Source: DMER64 sp964600385 (lineage in GTDB: Bacteria; Bacteroidota; Bacteroidia; Bacteroidales; UBA932). From it: a stretch of 64,000 nt of DNA. The DNA lies in NCBI GenBank assembly GCA_964600385.1, contig CAZRJC010000001.1, positions 270,319 through 334,318 on the forward strand, read 5' to 3'. Below are positions 1 through 8,979 of the stretch, in pieces. Each line of letters starts with the position of its first letter. The first letter of the stretch is position 1. The position numbers and the translations under genes were made by a program. A model generated the notes under the pieces. The model had not been told where the DNA came from and did no database searches. It was given only the letters and a program-made list of their open reading frames with translations.

Positions 1-1
1 C

Positions 2-238
2 GAGTCACAAAACCTGACACCTCATGAGGTAAAAACAATTATTACCCGTGCCGGCGAAGGCAGCAAGCTGGTTTTCACAGGAGATATTCATCAAATTGAC
101 CAACCTTACCTAGATATGCATTCAAATGGTCTTACCTATTTGACAGACAAAATGTTAGGGCAGGATCTTTTTGCACATGTCAACCTTGTTAAAGGAGAGC
201 GCAGCCGATTGGCAGAAGTTGCCGGCAATATATTGTAG
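2..238 (+). CDS. phoH: PhoH-like ATPase, C-terminal 78 residues (cut by window edge)
   Basis: The reading frame is open from base 2 to a TAG at 236-238, so only the C-terminus is present. It contains GEGSKLVFTGDIHQIDQPYLD followed by a run ending VNLVKGERSRLAE. This is the characteristic C-terminal stretch of the PhoH-type P-loop ATPase/helicase domain; in Bacteroidota PhoH it usually follows an N-terminal PIN nuclease domain, which would lie off the window. PhoH proteins are cytoplasmic and thought to act on RNA. The fragment looks intact up to its stop. The next gene (ppdK) has its own promoter 9 bases downstream, so the two are probably separate transcription units. Whether the PIN domain is present cannot be seen. 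Confidence 0.85.
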   Translation, partial: ESQNLTPHEVKTIITRAGEGSKLVFTGDIHQIDQPYLDMHSNGLTYLTDKMLGQDLFAHVNLVKGERSRLAEVAGNIL

Positions 239-246
239 ATTTTTGT

Positions 247-254
247 TAATTTTG
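247..254 (+). promoter_or_regulatory. -7 promoter box for ppdK
   Basis: TAATTTTG matches the Bacteroidota -7 consensus TAnnTTTG exactly. It lies in the 63-base gap between phoH and ppdK and would give a leader of about 40 bases. I see no clear TTTG -33 element at the usual 19-21 base spacing, so confidence is moderate. Confidence 0.5.
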
Positions 255-301
255 CAGCCCCTAACCGATTATAGTCCAAAACTAACCTTATATAATATTT
301 T

Positions 302-3016
302 ATGTCAGAAATTAAACGAGTCTATTGCTTTGGCGGCAAAACCGCCGATGGCGATGGATCTATGCGAAATTTGCTGGGTGGCAAAGGGGCTAACCTGGCT
401 GAGATGTGCCTGCTGGGCATCCCGGTTCCCGCCGGTTTTACGATTACAACCGATGTATGTACCGAGTATTATGATTTAGGATGCAACTATCCTAAAGATT
501 TGTCTGCAGAAGTAGCCCAGGCTTTGAAGAAAACCGAAGATATCATGGGCACACGCTTTGGCGATCCAGAAAACCCGTTGCTTGTATCGTGCCGTTCCGG
601 AGCACGCAGCTCCATGCCAGGTATGATGGAAACCGTTCTCAATATCGGGTTATGTTCTGCAACAATCCCCGGACTTATTAAAAAAACCGGAAACCCCCGT
701 TTTGTATACGATGCCTACCGCCGTCTGATCATGATGTTTTCAGATGTGGTTATGGAAAAAGCCGAAGGCATTGAACCGGCAGAAGGCCAGGGAATCCGTG
801 TTCAGCTCGATGGGATGCTGCATCAGCTCAAAGTAGAAAAAGGTTATAAAAACGATACTGACCTTACCGAAAAAGATCTTATCTGGCTTTGCGACGCATT
901 TAAAAAACGCGTAGTGAATGTACTTGGCAAACCCTTCCCCGACGATGCCATGGAACAACTTTGGGGCGGCGTTGGCGCTGTTTTCAAATCATGGAACGGC
1001 AAACGTGCCATTTCTTACCGCCGTATTGAAGGCATCCCCGACGAATGGGGAACTGCCGTTACGGTACAATCCATGGTCTTTGGCAACATGGGCGATAAGT
1101 CCGCTACCGGCGTGGCCTTCTCAAGGAATCCGGCAACGGGCGAGGCTAAATTCTACGGCGAATGGCTTGTGAATGCGCAGGGAGAAGACGTAGTGGCAGG
1201 TATCCGCACCCCCAACCCGCTGAACGAAGCCACCAAAAATGAACAAAATCACCATCTGCCTTCGCTGGAAACATCCATGCCTAAGGTTTACGGTGAATTG
1301 AACCAGATACAGAAGAACCTCGAAGCCCATTTCCGTGACATGCAGGACATAGAGTTTACCATCCAGGACGGTCGTCTGTGGATGCTGCAATGCCGCGTGG
1401 GCAAACGTACCGGTGTAGCTGCACTGAATATGGCCATGGACATGCTGCTGGAAGGTCTCATAGACAGAAAGACAGCCGTATTGAGAGTAGCTCCCAACCA
1501 GTTGGACGAACTGCTTCACCCCATCCTGAACCCCGCTTTTGAAAAAACCGCCACTGTTGTAGGCAAAGGTTTGCCGGCTGGTCCTGGCGGAGCTGTGGGT
1601 CAGATCGTCTTTACTGCCGAAGACGCTGTTGACTGGCATAAAAGAGGAAAAAAGGTAATCCTTGTCCGGGAAGAAACCAATCCCGAGGATGTGGAAGGCA
1701 TGCGTGCTGCCGACGGGCTCCTTACCGCCCGCGGAGGCATGACCTCACACGCTGCTTTAGTGGCCCGGGGCTGGGGAAAATGCGCCATCGTAGGTTGTGA
1801 CGCCGTACATATCAATATGGCTAAAAGGGAACTGACAATTAACGGAAAGACATATCCCGAAGGAACCGTATTCAGCCTGAACGGCACCAGAGGATTTGTT
1901 TACGACCAGGCCGTTGAGACCATGGACGCTTCTGAGAATCCCCGTTTCAAAGAATTCATGAAGATGGTGGATTCGTTCCGTACAATGGGTGTCCGTACCA
2001 ATGCCGACACGCCCGAAGATGCACAGATGGCTCTGAACTTCGGAGCCGAAGGGATTGGCCTGTTCCGCATTGAACATATGTTCTACGGCCTCAATTCCGA
2101 GGCACCTCTTGCAAAACTTCGCAAAATGATCCTTTCTGACACGGTGGGAGAACGCAAACTCGCCCTGCATGAACTGGCTCCCTATGTTAAAGCGGCTGCC
2201 AAACAGACTCTTAAGGTCATGGACGGTCTGCCTCTTACATTCCGGCTTCTTGATCCCCCACTACATGAGTTCGTTCCCCAGACACCCGACAAGCAAAAGG
2301 AACTTGCAGACGAATTGGGTATCACAGTTGATGATATCAAGGCACGCGGAGAACTTCTGCACGAAGTGAACCCGATGATGGGTCACCGCGGCGTACGTCT
2401 TGGCGTTTCGTATCCCGAGATTTCCGAAATGCAGTTCCGTGCCATTTTTACTGCCACTGCCGAACTCATCAAGGAAGGATACAATCCCAAACCCGAGATC
2501 ATGATTCCTGTGACTGTTACGGTCAAAGAACTTGACGACCAGAAAAAGATTGCAGAACAAGTTCATAAAGAGGTTGAACTGCAGTTTGGCATTACATTCA
2601 ACTATCTCTTTGGTACGATGATTGAAATACCGCGCGCCACTCTTGTAGCTGAAGAAATGGCCAAAACAGCCCAGTTCTTCTCTTTTGGGACCAACGACCT
2701 TACTCAGATGACCTTTGGATTCTCCCGTGACGATATGGGTTCCTTCATGGGCACCTATATCAATAAGAAAATCCTGCCTTTCGATCCGTTCCAGCATATA
2801 GACCGGGAATCGGTAGGCAAGCTCATCCAGATGGGTATCGCAGGTGGACGTGCTGCCAATCCTGACATAAAGATTGGTATATGCGGTGAACACGGAGGTG
2901 ATCCCGAATCGGTACAATTCTGTTACGAATGCGGTCTCACTTACGTATCGTGTTCCCCGTTCCGCGTGCCTATTGCCCGGCTGGCTGCCGCGCAGGCCGC
3001 AATACGCAATATGTAA
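302..3016 (+). CDS. ppdK: pyruvate, phosphate dikinase
   Basis: Cytoplasmic enzyme that reversibly interconverts pyruvate + ATP + Pi and PEP + AMP + PPi; in anaerobic Bacteroidales it serves glycolysis/gluconeogenesis. The 904 residues match the full family length. The order is an N-terminal ATP-grasp nucleotide-binding domain (GGKGANLAEM near residue 27), a central phospho-histidine domain with GGMTSHAALVARG (phosphorylated His about residue 483, preceded by the regulatory Thr), and a C-terminal PEP/pyruvate TIM barrel (GAEGIGLFRIEHMF; then FSFGTNDLTQM and GICGEHGGDP). It begins at ATG in AT-rich DNA with no Shine-Dalgarno, usual for this phylum. It is monocistronic, closed by a strong terminator at 3039-3067. 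All key motifs are intact. Confidence 0.98.
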   Translation: MSEIKRVYCFGGKTADGDGSMRNLLGGKGANLAEMCLLGIPVPAGFTITTDVCTEYYDLGCNYPKDLSAEVAQALKKTEDIMGTRFGDPENPLLVSCRSGARSSMPGMMETVLNIGLCSATIPGLIKKTGNPRFVYDAYRRLIMMFSDVVMEKAEGIEPAEGQGIRVQLDGMLHQLKVEKGYKNDTDLTEKDLIWLCDAFKKRVVNVLGKPFPDDAMEQLWGGVGAVFKSWNGKRAISYRRIEGIPDEWGTAVTVQSMVFGNMGDKSATGVAFSRNPATGEAKFYGEWLVNAQGEDVVAGIRTPNPLNEATKNEQNHHLPSLETSMPKVYGELNQIQKNLEAHFRDMQDIEFTIQDGRLWMLQCRVGKRTGVAALNMAMDMLLEGLIDRKTAVLRVAPNQLDELLHPILNPAFEKTATVVGKGLPAGPGGAVGQIVFTAEDAVDWHKRGKKVILVREETNPEDVEGMRAADGLLTARGGMTSHAALVARGWGKCAIVGCDAVHINMAKRELTINGKTYPEGTVFSLNGTRGFVYDQAVETMDASENPRFKEFMKMVDSFRTMGVRTNADTPEDAQMALNFGAEGIGLFRIEHMFYGLNSEAPLAKLRKMILSDTVGERKLALHELAPYVKAAAKQTLKVMDGLPLTFRLLDPPLHEFVPQTPDKQKELADELGITVDDIKARGELLHEVNPMMGHRGVRLGVSYPEISEMQFRAIFTATAELIKEGYNPKPEIMIPVTVTVKELDDQKKIAEQVHKEVELQFGITFNYLFGTMIEIPRATLVAEEMAKTAQFFSFGTNDLTQMTFGFSRDDMGSFMGTYINKKILPFDPFQHIDRESVGKLIQMGIAGGRAANPDIKIGICGEHGGDPESVQFCYECGLTYVSCSPFRVPIARLAAAQAAIRNM

Positions 3017-3038
3017 TTATCACTCATATATTCAAAGC

Positions 3039-3067
3039 AAGCTGCCGGTTTTCCGGCAGCTTTTTTT
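3039..3067 (+). terminator. Rho-independent terminator after ppdK
   Basis: A perfect stem AAGCTGCCGG / CCGGCAGCTT with a TTTT loop is followed by a run of seven T. It sits 22 bases after the ppdK stop. The T-tract runs directly into the galE -7 box. Confidence 0.93.
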
Positions 3068-3074
3068 ATCTTTG
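3067..3074 (+). promoter_or_regulatory. -7 promoter box for galE
   Basis: TATCTTTG is an exact TAnnTTTG match that starts on the last T of the ppdK terminator and ends only 5 bases before the galE ATG. If used, transcription would begin at or within a base or two of the start codon, giving a (nearly) leaderless mRNA. No obvious -33 element is seen. Confidence 0.5.
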
Positions 3075-3079
3075 GATTT

Positions 3080-4114
3080 ATGAAACAAAAAATCCTAATC
3101 ACCGGTGGTGCGGGCTTTATTGGAAGCCACACAGCCGTAGATCTGATCCGGAGCGGTTACGATATTGTAATCGCAGATAATTTTTCCAATTCAGATACCA
3201 CATGTCTCAAAGGCATTGAGCAGATTACGGGACAAAAGGTTCCTTTTTATAATACAGATTGTTGCAATAAAGAGGCTCTGCAGCTTCTCTTCAGCGAACA
3301 TCACATAGACGCCGCCATCCACTTTGCAGCCTTTAAAGCGGTTGGGGAGAGCGTTAATGAGCCCTTGAAATATTACAAAAACAATCTGTTTTCTTTTATT
3401 AACCTGCTGGATGTGATGAAGGAGAACGGAGGAGGCTGCGTGGTATTCTCCTCTTCTGCGACTGTTTACGGTCAGGCAGACAAATTACCGGTCACCGAGG
3501 AAACGCCACGGAATCCGGCCAATTCCCCTTATGGAAGTACTAAACAAATGTGTGAAGATATATTGATGGACACAGCGGCTGCTTTTCCTTCCATCAAAGG
3601 AATCATTTTACGGTATTTCAATCCCATTGGAGCTCATCCCTCGGCCCTTATCGGGGAACTGCCCCGGGGTGTACCCAACAACCTGGTTCCCTTCATAACC
3701 CAGACTGCTGCCGGGCTGAGAAAGGAATTGAGTATTTACGGCAACGATTACGACACGCCGGACGGAACAGCCCTCAGAGATTATATAGATATAATGGACC
3801 TTGCCGGGGCACATGCCGCTGCTCTAAGGCGCATGCTGGAAGGCAGGAACAAATCTTCCTGTGAAATATTTAACGTAGGGACCGGAAAGGCATTATCCGT
3901 GCTGGAACTGGTGGAAAAATTCCAACAGGTAAACGGTGTTAAACTCAATTACCGGATTACTGAAAGACGTCCCGGTGATGTCGAGGCCATTTGGGCAGAC
4001 ACTTCGCTGGCCAACAAAGAACTTGGCTGGAAGGCAGTCCGTTCTACAGAAGAGACCCTGGCTAGTGCCTGGGCCTGGGAAAAACACATCAGAGGAATAA
4101 AAGATGGAACCTAA
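3080..4114 (+). CDS. galE: UDP-glucose 4-epimerase
   Basis: Cytoplasmic NAD-dependent enzyme that interconverts UDP-glucose and UDP-galactose (Leloir pathway; sugar supply for surface glycans). Extended short-chain dehydrogenase of 344 residues. The NAD-binding GGAGFIGSH is at residues 9-17, the catalytic Ser is in FSSSATVYG (about 124-126), and the YGSTK Tyr/Lys pair is at 151/155. The substrate-binding region contains RYFNPIGAHPS and the C-terminal RRPGDVEAIWAD. All are typical of true GalE rather than generic NAD epimerases. The start at 3080 is the first ATG after the terminator. The last 11 bases overlap dgt, so galE and dgt are probably co-transcribed. Confidence 0.95.
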   Translation: MKQKILITGGAGFIGSHTAVDLIRSGYDIVIADNFSNSDTTCLKGIEQITGQKVPFYNTDCCNKEALQLLFSEHHIDAAIHFAAFKAVGESVNEPLKYYKNNLFSFINLLDVMKENGGGCVVFSSSATVYGQADKLPVTEETPRNPANSPYGSTKQMCEDILMDTAAAFPSIKGIILRYFNPIGAHPSALIGELPRGVPNNLVPFITQTAAGLRKELSIYGNDYDTPDGTALRDYIDIMDLAGAHAAALRRMLEGRNKSSCEIFNVGTGKALSVLELVEKFQQVNGVKLNYRITERRPGDVEAIWADTSLANKELGWKAVRSTEETLASAWAWEKHIRGIKDGT

Positions 4115-5330
4115 CCGATTTTCTGGTTTGCAGATGCAGGAAGGCCATCCCAAATGGGAACAGGCACTTCAGCGGGGCCACGTCTTCAGGGCTCCCGAAA
4201 CAAAAACGGAAGAAACCCGTTCACAGTTTTACCGTGATTATTCGCGTATCCTGCACTGTACTTCATACCGGCGCCTGAAACACAAGACGCAGGTATTCTT
4301 TGCCACCCAGAACGACCATATTTGTACCCGGATGGAACACGTTAACCACGTTGCCTCCATCAGTTATACCATAGCCAAATACCTGGGCCTGAATACCGAA
4401 CTCACACAGGCCATTGCCCTGGGACATGATTTGGGGCACAGTCCTTTCGGCCACGAAGGCGAAGGTTTGCTATCTGAAATCATGAGCCAGTGGAACGAAG
4501 ATTTCTGGCATGAAAAAAACGGTCTCTATACGGCCGATAAAATTGCCACATTGCCCAATGCCTCGGGTATTCATAAAAACCTCCACCTGACTTACGCTGT
4601 TCGTGACGGGATTATTTCCCATTGCGGGGAAACCGATGATAACGGTCTTTTCCCCCGGAACGAAGCCATAGATCTGGCCTCGATAGAAAGACCCAATCAA
4701 TACCTCCCCTACACCTGGGAAGGCTGTATTGTGAAGATATCCGACAAAATAGCCTACCTGGGGAGGGACATCGAAGACGCCATTGAACTGAACCTGCTGG
4801 AACCTTCACAACTGAATGAACTCCGCTCACTTATGAAATTAGTTTCAGCCGCAGAAGGCGTGATAAATAATACAGCCCTTATTGAGCTCTTTATTAACGA
4901 TCTGTGCCTGAACTCCTCTCCCGGAGAGGGCCTGCATTTGTCACACGAATACCATAAACTGCTTGTAGAAGTCAAAGAATTCAATTACCGCTATATTTAT
5001 AATCATCCGCGTCTGATGTATTATAAAGATTACGCCAAGTGTATTATTGTCACCATCTTCAGATTCCTTGACAGTTTGTACGGTCCATCTTTACTGGACA
5101 CCGTTACCTCCAACCTGACCAAATTCCCAACACTAATGCGTTATTTCCGGGAATGGATCATAAAATACAGTAATCTAGCCCCTGAAGAAAGACAGAAAGA
5201 GCATTTCGAGAATGAGATCATCTACAATTTGTCTGACCACAAAGAATATAAGAGGGCTATCATAGATTATATAGCCGGAATGACAGATAATTTTGCCATC
5301 CGCGTATATCACGAAATCATTTCTTTTTAG
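4104..5330 (+). CDS. dgt: deoxyguanosinetriphosphate triphosphohydrolase (dGTPase-like HD protein)
   Basis: Hydrolyses dGTP (or other dNTPs) to the nucleoside and triphosphate, so it controls dNTP pools. An HD-superfamily protein of 408 residues. The N-terminal family signature is SYRRLKHKTQVF. The metal ligands are visible as RMEHV (His79), then ALGHDLGHSPFGHEGE (His108-Asp109). ISDKIAYLGRDIEDAIE supplies the later HD-domain Asp. The start overlaps galE by 11 bases; an internal Met at residue 11 is an alternative. The 3' end overlaps the convergent serpin gene by 4 bases, so no room remains for an intrinsic terminator. Substrate specificity within the dGTPase/dNTPase family cannot be read from sequence alone. 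Confidence 0.92.
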   Translation: MEPNRFSGLQMQEGHPKWEQALQRGHVFRAPETKTEETRSQFYRDYSRILHCTSYRRLKHKTQVFFATQNDHICTRMEHVNHVASISYTIAKYLGLNTELTQAIALGHDLGHSPFGHEGEGLLSEIMSQWNEDFWHEKNGLYTADKIATLPNASGIHKNLHLTYAVRDGIISHCGETDDNGLFPRNEAIDLASIERPNQYLPYTWEGCIVKISDKIAYLGRDIEDAIELNLLEPSQLNELRSLMKLVSAAEGVINNTALIELFINDLCLNSSPGEGLHLSHEYHKLLVEVKEFNYRYIYNHPRLMYYKDYAKCIIVTIFRFLDSLYGPSLLDTVTSNLTKFPTLMRYFREWIIKYSNLAPEERQKEHFENEIIYNLSDHKEYKRAIIDYIAGMTDNFAIRVYHEIISF

Positions 5331-6571
5331 GACATTTTACTCATAAGCCCAGAGAACAGGATGGCTCCGGTGCTCTTCTCCTTTATAAAATACAGGAAGG
5401 GCCTGTTCATATGGAATGTAAATGTCTGGCCCGGACCGGTGGAAGTAACGTTGAATCCGATAATAGTAACCGCTGCAGCTTCTGTACCCTGCTCATCCAC
5501 TTCCACATATGCTTTTTGCTTAATTAGAGCTATGTATAGATCTTCCAAATTGCTGATATTACTAAAATCGGCACGTTCCGGATCAAAAGCGATTCCCATG
5601 CCCATCCGGGACAATACTGGGAACAACTTGTCTTCCGTATCGTATTCAACCTTGAATTTTGGAAATTGCACTTCCACTTCGCGTATACTCATAGCGGAAA
5701 GCCATCCGTTCCACTCATTGAGCGTCAGACGGGAAGCCACATCAAATACAGATACACCTTCGTCCGGCAAAACCACAACCATGCTAAAAGCTTCATTCCC
5801 GTAAGGGAATTCGGCAATGGCCAGGTCCTGGTCTTTATAACAGTTCAGACTGGCAGTCTGTCTCATGTACGTTGCCTCGGAAAGTTTTTTATCATAACAG
5901 GTAAACGGACCTTTGTAGTTGTCTTCTTTTTTGAAGGTATGGGTCCACTGACCTTTATAATACAACGCATTGGTATAGAACATCCTGGCGTTCGGATCTA
6001 TTTCGTTGATAATTTGTTTGATAAGATTGTTCGTATTATCGGCACACCATTGATTAATGGCATCCACGGCAGAGGGCGAACTGAAATCAAGTTCCCTCAC
6101 AGAAGCATCGTAATAATTGGTAAGTGCGTTAATGAACGGCGTTTCAACGGTAAAACCCTGTTTTATCCAGGCTGCATTGGCAATCTGCAGTTTTACTGTA
6201 TTATCGACATCTTTTAAGGCAGGAACGAGGGTTTTATAAAAAACATTCATGTCTTCCAGGGTGAAAGGCCCGAACCCAAGGGTGGTTTTCATATCTTCCA
6301 TGGTTTGCCCTGCCGCACCGTTGGTTACGGCAGAAATTGCCAGGGTGGCACTCAAGGGCGATATGAACAGATTTTCATATCCGTTCTCGGCACACATTTC
6401 TCTGAAAAGATCAATGGCAAAACCATTGCCCTTGTCCAAAACAGCCTGTTGTGTTTTAGTGAGGATGATGTCCTCTCTTTCTTTTGGCTTATCGGACTGA
6501 TATTTGGTACATGAAGAAACAGCCAGCCCGCATACAAGGGCCAATCCAATAAAGAGTGTATGAGTTTTCAT
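5327..6571 (-). CDS. serpin-family serine/cysteine protease inhibitor, lipoprotein
   Basis: A 414-residue serpin with a lipoprotein signal peptide (GLAVSSC lipobox), so it is predicted to be membrane-anchored, probably facing outside. Typical serpin features are FISPLSATLAISAVTNGAAGQT near the N-terminus, NALYYKGQWTHTF in the middle and the C-terminal MNRPFLYFI. The hinge EQGTEAAAVT is rich in small residues, as in inhibitory serpins. Counting 17 residues from the hinge Glu puts the scissile bond at about Thr-Ser (within NVTSTG); this is my estimate, not a measurement. Serpins in Bacteroidota such as miropin of Tannerella protect cells from host or own proteases. The gene lies downstream of an S46 peptidase and a rubredoxin on the same strand and converges on dgt with a 4-base overlap. 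Confidence 0.93.
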   Translation of the reverse strand: MKTHTLFIGLALVCGLAVSSCTKYQSDKPKEREDIILTKTQQAVLDKGNGFAIDLFREMCAENGYENLFISPLSATLAISAVTNGAAGQTMEDMKTTLGFGPFTLEDMNVFYKTLVPALKDVDNTVKLQIANAAWIKQGFTVETPFINALTNYYDASVRELDFSSPSAVDAINQWCADNTNNLIKQIINEIDPNARMFYTNALYYKGQWTHTFKKEDNYKGPFTCYDKKLSEATYMRQTASLNCYKDQDLAIAEFPYGNEAFSMVVVLPDEGVSVFDVASRLTLNEWNGWLSAMSIREVEVQFPKFKVEYDTEDKLFPVLSRMGMGIAFDPERADFSNISNLEDLYIALIKQKAYVEVDEQGTEAAAVTIIGFNVTSTGPGQTFTFHMNRPFLYFIKEKSTGAILFSGLMSKMS

Positions 6572-6653
6572 ATTCTTTCGGGTTAAGATACATTCAATAA
6601 ATGCACAGATCCCGGATTTACTGCATGCGGGCCGGAAAAAAAGCCGTCAAAAA

Positions 6654-6812
6654 CTATAAGGCAGAAAAATTATCTTTTGTAGCTCCGCAGAGGGGACATA
6701 CCCAATCATCCGGGATATCCTGGAAAGCTGTTCCGGGTGCTATGCCGTTTTCAGGGTCTCCTTTGGCAGGGTCGTATACATACCCGCACAGATTGCATTC
6801 ATACTTTGTCAT
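6654..6812 (-). CDS. rubredoxin
   Basis: A small electron-transfer protein of 52 residues binding one Fe through four cysteines. The motifs YECNLCGYVYD and WVCPLCGATKDNF give the two CxxCG knuckles, and the aromatic and acidic core residues are conserved. Cytoplasmic; in anaerobes it usually serves peroxide or superoxide detoxification partners (rubrerythrin, superoxide reductase) or other reductases, none of which is adjacent. It lies 19 bases downstream of the S46 peptidase stop, so it is probably read with it. An 82-base gap separates it from the serpin. Confidence 0.95.
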   Translation of the reverse strand: MTKYECNLCGYVYDPAKGDPENGIAPGTAFQDIPDDWVCPLCGATKDNFSAL

Positions 6813-6831
6813 AACGGTAATGATTTAAAAG

Positions 6832-8973
6832 TTAAAAAATAATATTCATTTCTTCCAGCAGATAGTCTGCCTGGGCATATTTTTCTATAATCCACAAAAC
6901 ATAGCGGATATCTACACAAACACATTTATTAAGGTCTTTATGGAAAAAAGTATCGGCTCCAAGCGATTCTTTATTGCCATCAAAAGCCAATCCTATCAAA
7001 CGCCCTTTTTCATCCATGACCGGAGAACCGGAGTTTCCGCCGGTAATATCCAGATCACATATGAAATTCACATGCATGGAACCGTCCTTTTTATCGGCCC
7101 AGCGACCCCATTCGGGATTTTTCAGGAATTGAAGCATCAGGGGATTGCTTTGGAATTCATAATCATCGGGATTCCATTTGTCCAGAATGCCCTGAACCGT
7201 ACTGTACCAGCTATATGTGATTCCGTCCTGGGGTATCAGGCGGCCCGTTGTGCCAAAAGTCAATCGCATTGTGGCATTCGCATCGGGGTACTGGGCCTGC
7301 TCCATATCATTTCTAAAGGCATACAAGGCCCGTTTATATTGCGTGTCCAGAGAATGAATCTTAACATCTTTCAGGATCTCCTCTTCGGCTTTGTTAAAAA
7401 GCTGTACAGATGTACTTTCACATAATTTGTAGGCGGGATCGGCCAATACGGAATCTATCAACTGAGCACAAGAAAAGAATTCGCTGAAATTTTCTTTTCG
7501 GCTGAAAAGGGAATTATTCCATATATATTGAGCCAGCGCACCTGTATCGCCATCAAAACGGTCGAATTCTCCTTGCAGGTATTCCCCCCAGAATGATTTG
7601 GGAACGTTGCTGCAAAATTCGTTTAACGCCTTGAAGAACCATTCTTTTTCAATGTCGGGATTATAGCTGTCATAAAACCTGACCATACGGTCATAATACT
7701 CTTTTCCGTATTTACAGGTACAATCTACGGAGTCTTCATGGTATCTGCTCTGCCTGCCCCGTAATCCTGAAGCCCGTCTCCCCATGGTCAGGAATTGACT
7801 GGAAATAATGGTCTGTTTGTGCCATTCCCGCCAGCCTTCCAGTTCGTTGACAGCTTTGTAGGCTACGGCCATATCGTTCAGCAGCGTTCCCCATTTGGTC
7901 TTTCGCTCTGCATTGGCGTCAATCCATTTTTGCATGGCCTGTTCTTCACGGGCCTTCATGTCAGCTACTCCATGCCGTATAAGGCTCAGGACCTCGCCTT
8001 CGCGTAATTCGGAAACATTGGATACTCCAAAATAGATATCGGCGTACTGTAAACGTATGCCGGGATCTTTTTCCATCCATTTTTTCATTATTTCCAAACG
8101 GGCTTTTGTCATTTTGACGAGAACAGGGTATGTGGTTTTCTGAATCCGGGTGATACCGAACGATGAATTATACCGGTCCGTACTGTAAGGATATCCCATG
8201 ACCATGGTAAATCCCCCTTCTTTAATGCCTCCTGCGTTAATTGTAAGCGTTTTTACGGGAACCAGCGGAACGTTTGCCGGGCTGTATTCGGCAGGAGAAC
8301 CGTCCGGAGCGGTATAAACCCTGTACAGGGCAAAATCCCCTTTATGCTGAGGCCAGATCCAGTTGTCGGCTTCGCCACCGTAGGCGGCAATACTTACCGG
8401 AGGAGCGCCCACCAGCCTTACATCTTTATATTGTTCGTAACAATACATATAATATTTTGAACCGCCCCACATGGCAGCACACATGCTCTCATACCCCGTT
8501 AATTCCTTGTATTCCTTTTCCAGCGTAGCATACATTCTTCTTGAGGGCATAGTATCCCGGAGGCTTATTACCTTATCGGTTACGTCAAATACTTTTTTTA
8601 GGAAATAAACGCTCTTCCCGCTAACCCATTTTTCTTCGCCGGGGGTACGGGCCCAGAATCCTTCTTCCAGGTAGTTATGATCGGGAGTACTGAAAGCGTG
8701 GATATCGGAGTAGGCACAGTGATGATTCGTAATCAGCAGACCGTTTTGTGAGATCATTGAGCCGGTACAGCCAAAGTCCATGGAAACAATGGCATCTGAA
8801 AGCGATACGCGGTCCTGGTCAAAAATAAGACCGGGATCCATTTTGAGGCCGTTGCTCTTCATCTGACGGATCAGACTCTGCTCAAAAGAGTGTACAAGCC
8901 ACATTCCTTCATCGGCACGAGCCAGAGGGGCAATCAGTGTAAGCAGGAAAATAACAAGAATCGATTTTTTCAT
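6832..8973 (-). CDS. S46-family dipeptidyl-peptidase, DPP7-type
   Basis: Secreted or periplasmic serine exopeptidase that removes dipeptides from oligopeptide N-termini, feeding amino-acid fermentation. The 713 residues are the normal length for DPP7/DPP11. A signal peptide ends near ARADEGMWL. The catalytic His is in LITNHHC and the catalytic Ser in DITGGNSGSPV. After the Ser comes LIGLAFDGN: the family literature places a Gly here in DPP7 (hydrophobic P1 preference) and an Arg in DPP11 (Asp/Glu preference). I therefore infer DPP7-like specificity. It is first of a minus-strand group with rubredoxin and possibly the serpin, and lies 6 bases downstream of the DUF6850 gene, so read-through from that operon is possible. 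Confidence 0.93.
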   Translation of the reverse strand: MKKSILVIFLLTLIAPLARADEGMWLVHSFEQSLIRQMKSNGLKMDPGLIFDQDRVSLSDAIVSMDFGCTGSMISQNGLLITNHHCAYSDIHAFSTPDHNYLEEGFWARTPGEEKWVSGKSVYFLKKVFDVTDKVISLRDTMPSRRMYATLEKEYKELTGYESMCAAMWGGSKYYMYCYEQYKDVRLVGAPPVSIAAYGGEADNWIWPQHKGDFALYRVYTAPDGSPAEYSPANVPLVPVKTLTINAGGIKEGGFTMVMGYPYSTDRYNSSFGITRIQKTTYPVLVKMTKARLEIMKKWMEKDPGIRLQYADIYFGVSNVSELREGEVLSLIRHGVADMKAREEQAMQKWIDANAERKTKWGTLLNDMAVAYKAVNELEGWREWHKQTIISSQFLTMGRRASGLRGRQSRYHEDSVDCTCKYGKEYYDRMVRFYDSYNPDIEKEWFFKALNEFCSNVPKSFWGEYLQGEFDRFDGDTGALAQYIWNNSLFSRKENFSEFFSCAQLIDSVLADPAYKLCESTSVQLFNKAEEEILKDVKIHSLDTQYKRALYAFRNDMEQAQYPDANATMRLTFGTTGRLIPQDGITYSWYSTVQGILDKWNPDDYEFQSNPLMLQFLKNPEWGRWADKKDGSMHVNFICDLDITGGNSGSPVMDEKGRLIGLAFDGNKESLGADTFFHKDLNKCVCVDIRYVLWIIEKYAQADYLLEEMNIIF

Positions 8974-8979
8974 TTCTAT

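Noticed and set aside
918..2917. Long open frames on both strands inside ppdK (for example 1121-1639 and 2261-2917, minus)
   Set aside because: They are shadows of the ppdK coding frame without start context, domains or neighbours. The same holds for long antisense frames in thrS (36785-37684), secA (44078-44785) and the first TonB receptor gene (11828-12910).
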